NCBI GenBank assembly: GCA_964017065.1
Contig: OZ024783.1
Span: forward strand, 2,395,772-2,459,771
Direction of reading: 5' to 3'
Source of the DNA: Haliclona indistincta
Lineage: Eukaryota; Porifera; Demospongiae; Haplosclerida; Chalinidae
DNA: 64,000 nucleotides
Shown here: piece after piece, positions 41,894 to 55,211 of the stretch
Numbering within the stretch: the first letter of the stretch is position 1
Layout of the letters: each line of letters starts with the position of its first letter
Translations under genes and position numbers: made by a program
The notes under the pieces: model-generated
Seen by the model: only the letters and a program-made list of their open reading frames with translations
The model's database searches: none
What the model was told of the DNA's origin: nothing

Positions 41894-44800
41894 ATGGCAT
41901 CTTACACTAGACAGGTAAGACTGCTATAGAATGATTTACTAGCAGTGTTGATCATTGTCTATTTTTCTGCTGTTCAGGAGACCGAGAGCGCTGAATACCG
42001 CGCGTTTCAAAGGAATTTTGCTGATCTGTTCAAATCCATTGGTGATCCTACTTCACTGGCAGCAGAACTGTACTCTGCTGGTCTACTGTCACGAGAGACG
42101 AGGAAGAGAATCTACAGTAGAACACTGGTTGAGTCAGATAAAGTGTCTGAGCTCCTAGATGCGACAGAAACAGCAATCCGACTAGACCCCAGCAACTACC
42201 ACAAGTTTGTGGAAGCACTAGAGAAGGACAGTTCAATGCAGCACCTCTGTGGCAAGCTGAGGTCCACATGTGGTGAGTGTGATAATGTGTGTCTGAGTAC
42301 ATCCACTGACCAGTGCATGGTGTTCTGATGTAGCTCAACTCAAGTCACTGCACACTCCTCAACTGGTGTCGTCCCTACCACCAAACACATCAGCTGGTGA
42401 GTAGAGAATGTGTGTGTGGTGGAATAACATGTGACAGTGTCTTACAGCACAACAGACCACCTCCTACCATCCTCCTCATTCTGCTCCTCTGGAAGAACCA
42501 GTATCCATTGTCGACCTATCCATAGTTCCTGATGGCACATTAGGTGATGAGTGTGTCTAACACATTTCAATGAGTATCATTTCATTCTCTCACTATAGAT
42601 GACTCTCATCTATCAGTGTTAGTGACAGCACTGAGTACAGTGTATCAATGGTTCCCACTTGGTATCCATCTTGGTTTGACTTTTCCCACTTTGAAAACGA
42701 TTGAGCGAAACCAGTTGAAAGAGGTAGACATGTGCAGAATAAATATGCTGGATACATGGCTGAAGGGACCGGTTGAAACTCGCAACAAACAGGTCCTTCA
42801 AAATGCACTGAAGCAACTCACTCCTCAACTGGTGTCGTCCCTACCACCAAACACATCAGCTGGTGAGTAGAGAATGTGTGTATGGTGGAATAACATGTGA
42901 CAGTGTCTTACAGCACAACAGACCAATGATAGTATGATACCATCCTCCATCACCTCTTCATCTCATTCAAGCACAACAGGTATAATGACATACTCAGTCA
43001 CTAATGACCAGTGGATGATGTGTTTCCTTACCTCAGCTATCACCAGGAAACAGTACAAACAGTTCCTAAAGAAATGTTACCGACAGCCACTCCCTGATGA
43101 TGATAAGCTACTCACTACTGCCAGCAAGCACTACATTGAGCTAGCTGTCATCAGCAAGAAGGGTATCACCAGGAAGCAAGCAGATGAGTTTACTAGAAAA
43201 AGTCTCCACGGTTTAACTGAAGAGATCTTGCGTGAGAAAGCTCCGATAGCACTAGATCATATACTAAAGCCCAGAGAGGATGGTAGACCAGTACGTTGTG
43301 TCCTGGTGGAGGGTGCACCAGGTATCGGCAAGAGCACACTGGCATGGGAGGTGTGTCACAAGTGGGAGGAGTTAGAGAGTGTGAAGCAGTACGAGTTAGT
43401 GGTGCTAGTTCGCTTGAGGGAGAAGAAGGCTCAAGAAGCACGCTGCCTTGGGGACCTGCTGCCATGTGATGCTACCACTAACATGAAGGAGCTCTTGGCT
43501 GCAATAGGAGAAGGAGGAGGCATGCTTATCGTGTTCGATGGGTTTGATGAGCTTCCTCGTGAGCAGCGACAGGAGGGCTCAGTCTACATAGATCTACTCA
43601 AGGGTAGGCTCCTGGCAGAGGCTACTATTATTGTCACCAGTCGTCCTTCAGTAAGCGCTGAGCTGTGGAGTCTCTGCCAGCATAACATAGACAGGCACCT
43701 CGAGGTGTTAGGCTTCACTAGAGAGGATATCAAGCACTTTGCTGAGAGCGTATTTAGTGGGGATATCCTGGCAGGGTTCTTGTCTTACATCACCAGTAAT
43801 CCTCCCATACTTGGTATGATGTATATCCCTCTCAATGCCGTCATTGTAGCCCTGATATACCAGGACAGCTACGACACAGATACTCCCTTCCCTACAACCA
43901 TGACACAGCTCTTTGACGCTCTAACTTGTGCTCTCATTCGCAGGCACCTCGTGTCCACACGTCAGGTTCCTAGTGAGTATTGCATGCCTCCTTCCCTCCA
44001 GCGTATAGAGGACATTAGCAAGCTTCCTCCTGTAGTGGCTCAGCAGCTTCTTCAGCTAGCCAAGGTGGCCTATGATAGTTTGTGCAAGAAAAGGTTCGTC
44101 TTTACTGACCTTGGTGAGGACTTTGGGCACCTTGGGACAATGAAAAAGACCACAAGTGTGAATGTGTGTAGAGGTCCTGGGTGCTCCTACTCCTTCCTCC
44201 ATCTCACTCTTCAAGAATACTTGACTGCCCTCCATATTGCTATTGTGAATCCTAGTGACTTTAAGTTGGATGAATGGCTATTGGAACGTAGTGTTGTTGT
44301 GAGGTTTCTGGCAGGAATGTACAGACATGATGATTATCATAGTCACCCTGTGTACCAGGAGTTGATACGACAACTTGCAAGCAACGACGATTATAATATG
44401 CGTCTACAGTTGGTTCATTGTGCATATGAGTGTCCTAGCATTATGGATAGTGTGAAGGTGGACTATAGTAAACGTTTTGCGTTCACTGTTTCACCATTCT
44501 TCGGTTTTGACTGGTATGTCATAGGATACTGCATCAGCCACTTTGATGAAAGATGGGGCCTTCATGTGTATGATAACATGGGAATGGATAATTCTGTTCT
44601 ACTTGTGGCGGGTCTTCAATTTTCTGCTGTTGCTAAGGGAAAAATTCACTATTTGCATTTATCATTAATGTCATTATCGTTTTCTCAAGTTATCACTCCA
44701 TTACGAGCATTTTGTAAACTTGATCATCTTATACTAGATATTGATTGTGATATTGATCATGATGATGAGGTCGCCTTACAGCAGCTGATAGCACCAGGGA

Positions 44801-45297
44801 GTGGACTGAGGAGACTAGAGTATATTGATCTGCATTCAAACATACTCCCAGCAATATTTTTTCAACCCTCTTCATTGCAAGAACTTCGACTAAAATATGA
44901 GTCTAAAGTACAAATTGATTGTCATGAGCCCCTCCCACATGTGAACACAAACCTCAAAGAGCTCACCATCTCAGGTAACCTTCTTCACCCGCTAGCTGCA
45001 TTGATCGTGAATATCACTTCACTGACCTACCTGGAGATTAGTGATCTATACAAAAATGTTCCACCTGTTCTCACTAACATTGTACAGTCACACCTCACAC
45101 TAGAAGTACTACGGATTAGACAGATACGCTACTACACACATGAGTATCAAACAAACCTGCTCCAACTGATTGAGGCTGCTGGTAACAGTCAACAATTAAA
45201 GAAGTTGAGACTTTCTAAGTATTACTATGACAAGCTACCACCACACATCCACGAACAATATAAGCATCTGCTGGAACCATATTCGTATTTATTATAA
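41894..45297 (+). CDS. NLR4: CARD-DEATH-NACHT-LRR receptor (6 exons)
   Basis: Exons 41894-41914, 41978-42272 (CARD), 42334-42396 (linker), 42448-42543 (32-residue Pro-rich linker), 42599-42862 (DEATH) and 42914-45297 (NACHT-LRR) sum to 3123 nt, 1040 codons. The DEATH exon shows the death-fold pattern VYQWFPLGIHLGL, LKTIERNQ, MCRINMLDTWLKG, LQNALKQL. All internal introns from the CARD exon on are phase 1, so exons can be added or lost without shifting the frame. Walker A GAPGIGKS is at about 380-387, Walker B reads LIVFDGFDELP, and the sensor VTSRP is intact. The LRR-like tail is divergent. CARD and DEATH side by side in front of one NACHT is unusual; receptors usually have one of them. Confidence 0.87.
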
Positions 45298-45408
45298 GTT
45301 ATTATTACCTATAATAATTATTATTAGTTCAAATAAGGAGATAAGACAAGAATTTCACTTTTGAATCATTATAAAATTTATTTTTCCTTCCTGGTAAAAA
45401 ATATTTTA

Positions 45409-46531
45409 TTATCTGATAACATGTTGTGATGGTGGTGTGTGGGGTGTGGTCCAGTATTCCTCTCCCTGCATCTCAGTCAGTCGTGACACTGTACGATCAA
45501 ACGCAATTGTCTCTTCTTGTCCAGTGAATATGCTTGCTTGAGAATCAAACGTGTTCTGCATCACAAGAGAAAAAGGTCTTGTATGAAGAAGAGCACACAT
45601 AGTAGTAAATTTGTAAAAAAATAATGAAACTGACCAAAAATTAGATCAATTCCCAAAAATTACTAGGTTCAATGCAAAAATTTGCAAATAAATTTGAGTG
45701 TACCTCTTTAATGTTGAGGTCGTCCATGAGCATACGAGAGTCATCACTGAGCTGGTCAGGAGTGATGGTGGTTGAGGTGACTGGTAGAGCAAGCTGTCTG
45801 GGTGGAGCAGTAGCACAGTAGACACCAGCTTAACCTGTCAAACAGGATTTGATAACAAGTAAAACACGCTATATACAGTGGAACCTGTCTATAGTGGTCA
45901 CTGCCTGCTTATAACAGCCAGCTAGCTAGGGACCAAACAGTACAGTGGAACCTGTCTATAGTGATCACTGTCTGCTTATAACAGCTAGCTAGGGACCAAA
46001 CAGTACAGTGGAACCTGTCTATAGTGGTCACTGCCTGGTTATAACAACCAGCCAGCTAGGGACCAAACAGTACAGTGGAACCTGTCTATAGTAGTCACTC
46101 ATTATCTAATGGTATAGTCTAGTGGGTGTGGTCTGGTTGCTAGTAGTTACCTTGTGGTTATATAGTGTGTCTACTAGTGTGATAAACCGACGAGCTTGTG
46201 TTCTCATAGTGAGACTGAACTGTGGTATACCCTCGATGAAGACTGTGCTGTAATGACGACACACCTCCAGATAGTCTGCTGCACTGTGTGAGTGGGTGTG
46301 GTTATGGGTGTGGTTTGCTGGTGGTGTGATAGTACCTTATCACAGAGTGCTGTAAAGGTGAAGTAAGCACTAGATCCACTAGACCTCTCCACTATCAACT
46401 GTCTACCTAGAAACTCCAGTGTGTGAGGAACGATTGCTGCACATGACCAAGATTAGATTCTGATCTTAAAACATGGTGTCTCACCTTCTCCTTATATAGT
46501 CCACAGCTGGTCCACATCACTACTAGTGGGA
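45409..46531 (-). pseudogene. AFG1L: AFG1L-like 3' exons downstream of NLR4 (frameshifted)
   Basis: Exons 45409-45555, 45704-45834, 46151-46283, 46336-46436 and 46485-46531. Relative to the copy after NLR5, the second is 131 nt (+2), the third lacks 8 bp at its start and the fifth lacks 21 bp. The EEIFAF motif is altered to EETIAF. The protein order still matches the AFG1 C-terminal domain (LEFLGRQLIVERSSG, RRFITLVDTLYNHK, SRLTEMQ). Confidence 0.8.
45876..46090. repeat. 67-bp repeat array, about 3-4 copies
   Basis: Starts at 45876, 45943, about 46010 and 46074. The unit begins CAGTGGAACCTGTCTATAGT and ends in GGGACCAAACAGTA. It lies in an AFG1L-like intron. Confidence 0.88.
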
Positions 46532-46650
46532 CTACAGAGAAGAACATGTGATGATGATGGAAGAGCTCAAGAGCTTACATTGTGTACACATAGTCAGCTG
46601 ACCAGTAGATGATAGTGAAGAATATCTGATGGAGCAGTAGAGAATGTGAT

Positions 46651-47025
46651 GTTTTATTATTATTATTATTATTATTGTCGCTTTACAGTGCTCATACATA
46701 CAGTAGTGATGATAATGACAGATTGATACAGTTATAAGATAGTTAAGCACTGATGGTCTAGCCTCAACATGTGAGACAGCCAAAGAAAAGAAAACAAACA
46801 AAAACAAACAGAAACAGTCGATGAAGTACGGTCTGATTTGAGCATCTATAGTTTGAGTAATCTTAAGCTTAGTGGCCAGGTGAGTAAAGGAAAGAAGTGA
46901 TAGAACATTGATCGTGAGAGAGCGAAATGAATACAGGCAAGAGGAAGGTGAGAAAGTAGCAGAGATCACAAAGAAATCAGTAAAGACCAAAGGTAAACAG
47001 GATGAAGAAGATGAGCTACAGAGGA
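46651..47025 (-). mobile_element. Retroposon 3' fragment with (TAA)n tail
   Basis: The matching site in the NLR5 unit reads GAATGTGATATTAGACACTT; here about 375 bp intervene, starting with an (ATT)n run on the plus strand, that is, a (TAA)n tail on the minus strand. One long minus-strand frame has no recognised domain. A LINE or SINE 3' end is the likely source. Confidence 0.6.
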
Positions 47026-47275
47026 GACACTTACTAGTCACAACTCACTTGAGAAGTGACATGTTCCAGTTATGAATATCATTACATGTTTGTTATCACT
47101 GAGGAATATTGTCAAAGAGAAAAACAATAGTAAAGTGATTCTTGTTTAAAATGAATTATAATGCTGACTGACTCCTTCTAGTCATATGTATGTTGATTGG
47201 TCAATGGTACACTTCTGTTTTGACTTGCTATGTAAGAACTTTGAAAACTGCTGACATAGAATAACCATACCAATA

Positions 47276-47444
47276 CAGTGGAACCTCTCTAAGGCGGACA
47301 CCATTGGGACCAACAAAAATTGTCCGTTATAGTGAGGGTGTCCTCTGGTCAGGGGGTTATTATACATTATGTGGGTTATATTTGGGATTCAGTAAGTGTC
47401 CATTATAGAGGGATGAGGGGTGTCCTCTAAGAGGGGTCCCACTG
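47276..47444. mobile_element. MITE with CAGTGGAACC ends (NLR4 unit)
   Basis: Orthologous in position to 34713-34881. The right end reads GGTCCCACTG, one base off the left arm. Confidence 0.88.
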
Positions 47445-47591
47445 TAATCAGTAACCTCCATTATGTACATTTTGAAGTGTAGCAGTATAAATGAATCATG
47501 TTAATTTAGTTACTTAATCTTCTATAATCACTAATGCAATGTTATAAAATGCAGCTAAAATGCTAAATATCATCATGTAATATAAAGGTCA

Positions 47592-49970
47592 TCATGTTCT
47601 TGGTACTAGTGTACACTGTACTCCATGTTTAGGACACAAGGTCACTAACTGCTTAGCCTCTAGCTTGTAGCCATCACACAGTGATAAAGTATAGGTCCTC
47701 AATAGGTGGACCATAATGACTTTGACCTCCATCTCAAGATATGACAGAACACAAGTTATGTTAATACTGAGTTGAAGTTCAGCTCACCATTGCAAACACT
47801 CTGCCGACACACACTCTGTGACCAATACCAAATGGAAAATAAATATACGGACTGGGCCTGTATAGAGAACAAATACAGTCATTCTGACATACAGAGATTC
47901 TGTTTGAATAGAAGGAATACACATGGTAACAAGTGGTCATTGAATGTGCTGAATATAGTAGTAATACTAACAATCTTGTGAACTATGCAATCACTTGAGG
48001 TCCATTGTAAGTAGTACAATGATATTCATTGTTGATCTAAGTACACCACACTCAGAACACAATAACACTTAACATTCCAATACTTGGCTTGAATCCTCTC
48101 TAATGAAGAGCCTATTGAACTACTGAGAGTGTGTTTATGACAGTACATCGTTTGTACCATCAGGTACACTAGAGTATGCTCATTCCATACACAGTGTGCT
48201 AGAAACCGTTGCTAGGGCAACTGACTATAGCATAACACATGGTGTGGGGATGCTAAGAGCTGGTGTGCGGACAGCAATACTGAAACATACCGTGTTTGAT
48301 CGCTGTCAAACCGAGAAGGATCAAACACGAAGGGATCATCATAATACTTCTCCAGATGATGCATTATGTAGATAGGTACCTGCAACAGAATAAAGAGTAT
48401 ACTTTCACAGCATGTAAATCATGTTTTTGCCTACTTGAACAAGAGTACCCTCAGGAATAGGGTACCCTCCGAGCACCAAGCCAGATGGAGCTTCCTTTGC
48501 CACACTAGCAACAGATGGATACAGTCGCAATGTCACCTCGAATACCTGATTGAAACAAGAGTGAAACAATTCTCAAATTACTGATACAGTAATACCTGGT
48601 TCATGTATGTCAGCTTGTCCAGGTCATCAGCCTCTACTGTAGTCTTGTCACCCACAACCTCCTCTATCTCCTCCATCACTCTATGAAGGAGTAGTCTCAT
48701 TATCCCACACAGTGTGTGTCACTCACCTGTGCAGTACATCAGGATGTTGCTGTAACAACACTAAACTGAATGACAGCAGATTACTAGTGGTCTCCTGACC
48801 TGAATAACACCAAGCTAACGAAAATTTTAAATATTAAGATTTACCAGCAAAATAAAATAAGGCAAATTCATCCACCAGCTCTTCAAATTCCACACTTTTG
48901 TCAAACACTGAAAATAAACAAAAAAGCTTCAATCTCACTAAACTAGAAAACTCTGCTCTTTTAATTACCGATTCACAATTCTACCATCTTCACATACACT
49001 GTACATGTAGTGAGTTAGGTCAATGACGTGACTCGTGTGCTACACTCTGCCTAAAGGCGGATTTACAATAATTATGGCTCTTCCAGGTGTTAACCTGACA
49101 CTAGGATCGTTCTATTCCAAATGTCACTATCACAGTGTTAGCCAAGCTTTCATCGCCTTCAACCAATCGATATTGAAAAAGTGAGATAGCACTGTCAGGT
49201 TTTACAAGCGAAAATGTCACCGTGATAAAATTAATATGAATATTTATGATATAAATATTTTATCACTTTCACCATCGACCTTCACAATACATGATCCAAA
49301 TCATGATTATGTCTCGGCAACCGGTTGCGCTAGAGGAGAACGGTAGATACCAATGAGTTCACATCAAGGTAAGGGATTATGGGAATTTTGTATTTTAGTA
49401 ACAAGCGTCAACCTGACACTAGAATCTGTTTCTAACTTTCTAATGTCACTATCATGCACAGTGCTAGCTTTCAACCAATCAATACTGAAAAAGTGAGATG
49501 GCACAGTCAGGGTTTACAAGTGAACATACATTCTTTCACTGTGTGTCAACATCATAAAATATAGAAATGATCAATTTTGAGAGCTCATATCAAAAGAAAA
49601 CATATTTAATCCGTACGGTACTGACTCACGGACAGTCTGTAGTATGAGGGTGAGTATGTCATGAGGGACCTCCTCGTTGTTCTCCAGAGCAGTCAGTCTC
49701 TTCCTGATGCAGTACTCTCCAATCTGTCGTATTTTATGAGTTGTCTCAGTGTATGAGCGATTCCAAAACCCCATGTACTGGAATGAGAAACATCATTAGC
49801 ATACTATATCATACATGTGTAGTGACTACATACTAGTTCACAATGATCATTACTAGTGACCTTACGAAGAGGGTTAGCAAAAGACTTCATCATCCCCTCC
49901 ATTGTATTATGAAGTAAGTATAGTAGACCTTTGTCACCTGCTAGCACCTGGAGTCTGTTCCAAACGCAAC
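47592..49970 (-). pseudogene. Cytochrome P450 copy D (two frameshifts)
   Basis: Exons by homology: 49866-49970, 49630-49777, 48845-48907, 48727-48799, 48596-48680, 48435-48545, 48291-48379, 47788-47857 and 47592-47732. The first is 105 nt instead of 124, giving an in-frame TAG soon after GTDS. The second is 148 nt instead of 147. The remaining seven have intact length. No large insertions, so this is the most compact copy of the locus. The C-terminus reads TLCPK, as in copies A and C. Confidence 0.85.
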
Positions 49971-50318
49971 CTAAATGTTTTATATCAATAGGTTACTGGA
50001 CAGCGCTGCTACACTATAATAGTGATCAAAATGTACCTCTCTCTGAAATTCTCTCTACTACACATTCTGGTGTATTTATCCATCCTCCATCACTCCCTCC
50101 CTTTGCACAAGACTGTATTGATAATGGTATTGACAGATGGTATTGATTACACAAGACCTTCGTCTCTTTGCATGCTCAGCTAGCTGCTACTTTGTGCACA
50201 CAAGCAAAGTGTATTGCTCACACGAGCTCTTTGAGTTTGCAAAACTGCGTTTCTAACTCTTGAACAGCTAATTAACGCCTAAAATAGTTCATAGATTTTA
50301 CTAAGCTAGAGAACTGAC

Positions 50319-50433
50319 TGACAGATCCATAAATGTAGACTCTTTTGATTTTCTTCTGTGATTTGTGTCATTTTGTGAGCACCACCGGACAACTAAAGTG
50401 AAGAGCATAGTGTAGGCAGAATGACACACACGC

Positions 50434-50502
<69 letters not shown>

Positions 50503-50885
50503 TCTCTTACTCGCTGCAGGAGGCCTGGCTCTGTGGGGTAGTAGTCACACAGGTTGATCCTCAGCTCTTCAAGATGCTCTACCACTCTCAACTGGTTGGT
50601 ATCTCGCTGGAGGCTCTCCCTAGACACCAGATCATTATAACGCTGAGTGAGTGAGAGGTCAGTAGAAGCTAAACTGGAACAAGCTCTCCGTACAGCTGGA
50701 ACAAAGTAAAATCATCTGATACACCACTAGCAGACCTCACATACCATGTCGCAAGCTGTAGCGAGTGTGCTGTGCCTTGAGCGATGGGTTTGGGCTTTGA
50801 CAGCGACTGTGGCGGATCAAAATACGACCAAGAAGAGCATCCATTTCCCTCAATGCACTTTATACCACCACACAACTTAGACAGA
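50319..50885 (-). pseudogene. AFG1L: AFG1L-like 5' exons, unit D
   Basis: Exon 50319-50355 (KKIKGVYIYGSV, last glycine codon changed toward serine at the splice) and exon 50511-50642 (132 nt: RYNDLVSRESLQRDTNQ...PTEPGLLQR) are open. Uncertain leader exon at about 50690-50875. As in the other units, the AAA core is missing and P450 exons follow. Confidence 0.62.
50425..50500. repeat. (CA)n microsatellite, unit D
   Basis: Nearly pure CA repeat ending just before the AFG1L-like exon at 50511. Confidence 0.9.
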
Positions 50886-50960
50886 CTCTACTTGATCCAT
50901 GAATCCTGCAAAGTGAAAAACTAAAGTATTATGAATGTGTCTAGAATGTCATTTTATTTC

Positions 50961-50963
<3 letters not shown>

Positions 50964-51006
<43 letters not shown>
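50964..51006. repeat. (GT)n microsatellite, unit D
   Basis: Pure GT repeat, the counterpart of the SINE-interrupted array in unit B. Confidence 0.9.
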
Positions 51007-51008
<2 letters not shown>

Positions 51009-51500
51009 TGATAGTGTGATTGATGAAGAGCAGTATCAACTAACTTACTCTTGTGTGTGTTGATCATGAATTCATTGAAGTGATTTCGTTGTTCTCTTCA
51101 TGTTGACAGCAGAGTAAAACATGTCCATCATTAGCCTCTTATACAGGAACCACCCACCACCTGGAGAATTCGGGAGAATGAGAGAGAGGTGAAACTAGAG
51201 CTCACAGAAGAGATAAATGAGGGGGCTCAACGACTGATACAGAAAATAAAGACACAATTTTGATTAAACACACTTGCTCTCAAAGACCTCCTGAGAGTCC
51301 TAAAGATCGAACTCTCCTAACCTGTATAGATCCAGCATACCATGCAGTAGCAACTATGTAACTTAAACCAATGGTTGGAAGGTCAGCTAAACATTAGTTC
51401 ACAAGATACTCGAAAAGTTTGGGCAGCAGCTTGACTAGAAGATCTTAGGTTTGAAGGTTGTCGCTGCATGCACACACGTGTTGCACATTGTTAGAACCAT

Positions 51501-51593
51501 GGGCGGTGTTGACACGCCCAATAGAACTCTGTGTGGGTGGGTGTCACCGTCCGTTCGCGGTTCCGCGGGGTTCTGTCTCTCAAAAACTGATCG
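51501..51593 (+). promoter_or_regulatory. Conserved proximal upstream block of NLR5
   Basis: GGGCGGTGTTGACACGCCCA 93 bp before the ATG, with GTTCGCGGTTCCG and CAAAAACTGATCG as at NLR3 and NLR4. Confidence 0.4.
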
Positions 51594-54500
51594 ATGGCAT
51601 CTTACACTAGACTGGTAAGACTGCTATAGAGTGATTTACTAGCAGTGTTGATCATTGTCTATTTTCTGCTGTTCAGGAGAGCGAGAGCGCTGAATATCGC
51701 GCGTTTCAAAGGCATTTTGCTGATCTGTTCAAATACATTGGTGACCCTACTTCACTGGCAGCAGAACTGTACTCTGCTGGTCTACTGTCACGAGAGACAA
51801 GAAACAAAATATTCAGCAGAGGAGTATTAGTGGATTCTGATAAAGTGTCTGAGCTCTTACTTGCGACAGAAACAGCAATCCAACAAGACCCCAGCAACTA
51901 CCACAAGTTTTTGGAAGCACTAGAGAAAGACAGTTCAATGCAGCACCTCTGTGGCAAGCTGAGGTCCACATGTGGTGAGTGTGATAATGTGTGTCTGAGT
52001 ACATCCACTGACCAGTGCATGGTGTTCTGATGTAGCTCAACTCAAGTCACTGCACACTCCTCAACTGGTGTCGTCCCTACCACCAAACACATCAGCTGGT
52101 GAGTATAGAGAATGTGTGTATGGTGGAATAACATGTGACAGTGTCTTACAGCACAACAGACCTCCTCCTACCATCCTCCTCATTCTGCTCCTCTGGAAGA
52201 ACCAGTATCCATTGTCAACCTATCCATAGTTCCTGATGGCACATTAGGTGATGAGTGTGTCTAACACATTTCAATGAGTATCATTTCATTCTCTCACTAT
52301 AGATGACTCTCATCTATCAGTGTTAGTGACAGCACTGAGTACAGTGTATCAATGGTTCCCACTTGGTATCCATCTTGGTTTGACCTATTCTGATTTGAAA
52401 TCTATTGAAGCAAATGAAATGAGACAAGTTGAGATGTGTAAGATCAATATGCTGGCCTTGTGGCTGAATGGTCCAGAGGAAAAGCGCAGCAAAAGATTCC
52501 TTCAAAATGCTTTGGAACAACTCACTAAATTTCCTCAACTGGTTTCATCCCTACCACCAAACACATCAGCTGGTGAGTAGAGAATGTGTGTATGGTGGAA
52601 TAACATGTGACAGTGTCTTACAGCACAGACCAATGATAGTATGATACCATCCTCCATCACTAGACAGTCATCATTGTCTCCTCCTCCAAACAAATCAGGT
52701 GAGAAATGAAATTGTTAGCAATGAACTCAGAAGCATCATGTGACAGCTTTGTATGACTACAGCAAAGATGAGTAAAGAGTGTGACAGTGATTTGCTCTCC
52801 TCCTCCATCACCTCTTCATCTCATTCGAGCACAACAGGTATAATGACATACTCAGTCACTAATGACCAGTGGATGATGTGTTTCCTCTCCTCAGCTATCA
52901 CCAGGAAACAGTACAAACAGTTCCTAAAGAAATGTTACCGACAGCCACTCCCTGATGATGATAAGCTACTCACTACTGCCAGCAAGCACTACATTGAGCT
53001 AGCTGTCATCAGCAAGAAGGGTATCACCAGGAAGCAAGCAGATGAGTTTACTAGAAAAAGTCTCCACGGTTTAACTGAAGAGATCTTGCGTGAGAAAGCT
53101 CCGATAGCACTAGATCATATACTAAAGCCCGGAGAGGACGGTAGACCAGTACGTTGTGTCCTGGTGGAGGGTGCACCAGGTATCGGCAAGAGCACACTGG
53201 CATGGGAGGTGTGTCACAAGTGGGAGGAGTTAGAGAGTGTGAAGCCGTACGATCTGGTGGTTCTAGTTCGCTTGAGGGAGAAGAAGGCTCAAGAGGCACG
53301 CTGCCTTGGGTACCTGCTGCCGTGTGATGATACCACTAACATGAGGGAGCTCTTGGCTGCAATAGGAGAAGGAGATGGCATGCTTATCGTTTGCGATGGG
53401 TTTGATGAGCTTCCTCGTGAGCAGCGACAGGAGGGCTCAGTCTACATAGATCTACTCAAGGGTAGGCTTCTGGCAGAGGCTACTATTATTGTTACCAGTC
53501 GTCCTTCAGTAAGTGCTGAGCTCTGGAGTCTCTGCCAGCATAACATAGACAGGCACCTCGAGGTGATAGGCTTCACTAAAGAGGATATCAAGCGGTATGC
53601 TGAGAGTGTGTTTAGTGGGGATATCCTGGCAGGGTTCTTGTCTTACATCACCAGTAATCCTCCCATATATGGTATGATGTACATCCCTCTCAATACCGTC
53701 ATTGTAGCCCTTATATACCAGGACAGCTATGACACAGATACTCCCTTCCCTACAACCATGACACAGCTCTTTGACACTCTCACTCGTGGTCTCATTCGCA
53801 GGCACCTCGTGTCCACTCGTCGGGTTCCTAGTGAGTATTGCATGCCTCCTTCCCTCCAGCGTACAGACGACATTAGCAAGCTTCCTCCTGTAGTGGATCA
53901 GCAGCTTCTTCAGCTAGCCAAGGTGGCCTATGAGAGTCTGTGTGAGAAAAGGTATGTCTTCACTGACCTTGGTGAGGACTTTGAGCATCTTGGGACAATG
54001 AAAAAGACCACAAGTGTGAATGCATGTACAGGTCCTGGTTGCTCCTACTCCTTCCTCCATCTCACTCTTCAAGAATACTTGACTGCCCTCCATATTGCTA
54101 TTGTGAATCCTAGTGGCTTTAAACTGGTAGAATGGCTAGAGGAAGGTAGTGTTGTTGTGAGGTTTCTGGCAGGAATGTACAGACATGATGATTATCATAG
54201 TCACCCTGTGTACCAGGAGTTGGTACAGCTGCTTGCCTCTGAGGATCTACAGTTGGTCCATTGTGCATATGAGTGTCCTAGCATTATGGATAGTGTGAAG
54301 GTGGACTATAGTGAACGTGATACAATAAATGTTGAACCAGTAGTTGGTTTTGACTGGTATGTCACAGGATACTGCATCAGCCACTTTAATGAAAGATGGG
54401 GAATTTATGTGTATGATTACATGGGAATGGATAAATACGTTCTTTTTGTGACGGGTCTTCGATCTTCTGCTGTTGTTAAGGGAAGAATTCACTATTTATC

Positions 54501-55122
54501 ATTGTCATTATCGTTTTCTCAAGTTATCACTCCATTACGAGAATTTTTTAACCTTCATCTTGTACTGAATATTGATTGTGATATTGATCATGATGATGAG
54601 GTTGCCTTACAGCAGCTGATAGCACCAGGGAGTGGACTGAGGAGACTAGACTTTGCTGATCTACATTCTAACATACTCCTACCAATTTTTTTTCAACCGT
54701 CTTCATTGCAAGAACTTCGACTAGAATATGAGTCTGATGTACAAATTGATTGTCATCAGCCCCTCCCATATGTGAACACAAACCTCAAAGAGCTTACCAT
54801 CTCATGTAACCTTCTTCACCCGCTAGCTGCATTGATCATGAATATCACTTCACTGACCTCCCTGAAGATTAGTACTCTTCTACGAGACAGTGATCTACTT
54901 GTTCTCACTAACATTGTACAGTCACACCACACACTAGAAGTACTACATATTGGATTGATATTCTACGTCAATAAAGTTAAAAAAAGCCTGCTCCAACTGA
55001 TTGAGGCTGCTGGTAACAGTCGATTAAAGAAATTGAGATTTCATAAATTTGACTATGGCAAGCTACCACCACACATCCACGAACAATATAAGCATCTGCT
55101 GGAACCACATTCGCTATTATAA
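51594..55122 (+). CDS. NLR5: CARD-DEATH-NACHT-LRR receptor (7 exons)
   Basis: Exons 51594-51614, 51677-51974 (CARD), 52036-52098, 52152-52247, 52303-52572 (DEATH), 52624-52698 (extra 25-residue Ser/Pro linker) and 52763-55122 (NACHT-LRR) sum to 3183 nt, 1060 codons. The CARD exon is 3 nt longer than in the paralogues and more diverged (ETRNKIFSRGVL). The intron before it lost one base relative to the others while the exon frame is kept, good evidence for the intron. The DEATH domain carries VYQWFPLGIHLGL, LKSIEANEM, MLALWLNG, LQNALEQL. Walker A GAPGIGKS is at about 411-418; Walker B and sensor VTSRP are intact. It has the most exons of the family members seen here. Confidence 0.87.
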
Positions 55123-55211
55123 TTATTAGTTCATAAGAGGAGATAAGACAATAAATTCACTTTTGAATCATTATAAAATGTATTTTTCCTTCCTGTTAAA
55201 AAATATTTTTA

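Noticed and set aside
46532..47041. 169-codon minus-strand frame
   Set aside because: Spans an insertion with a TAA-repeat tail and the flanking intron; no domain and absent in the sister unit.
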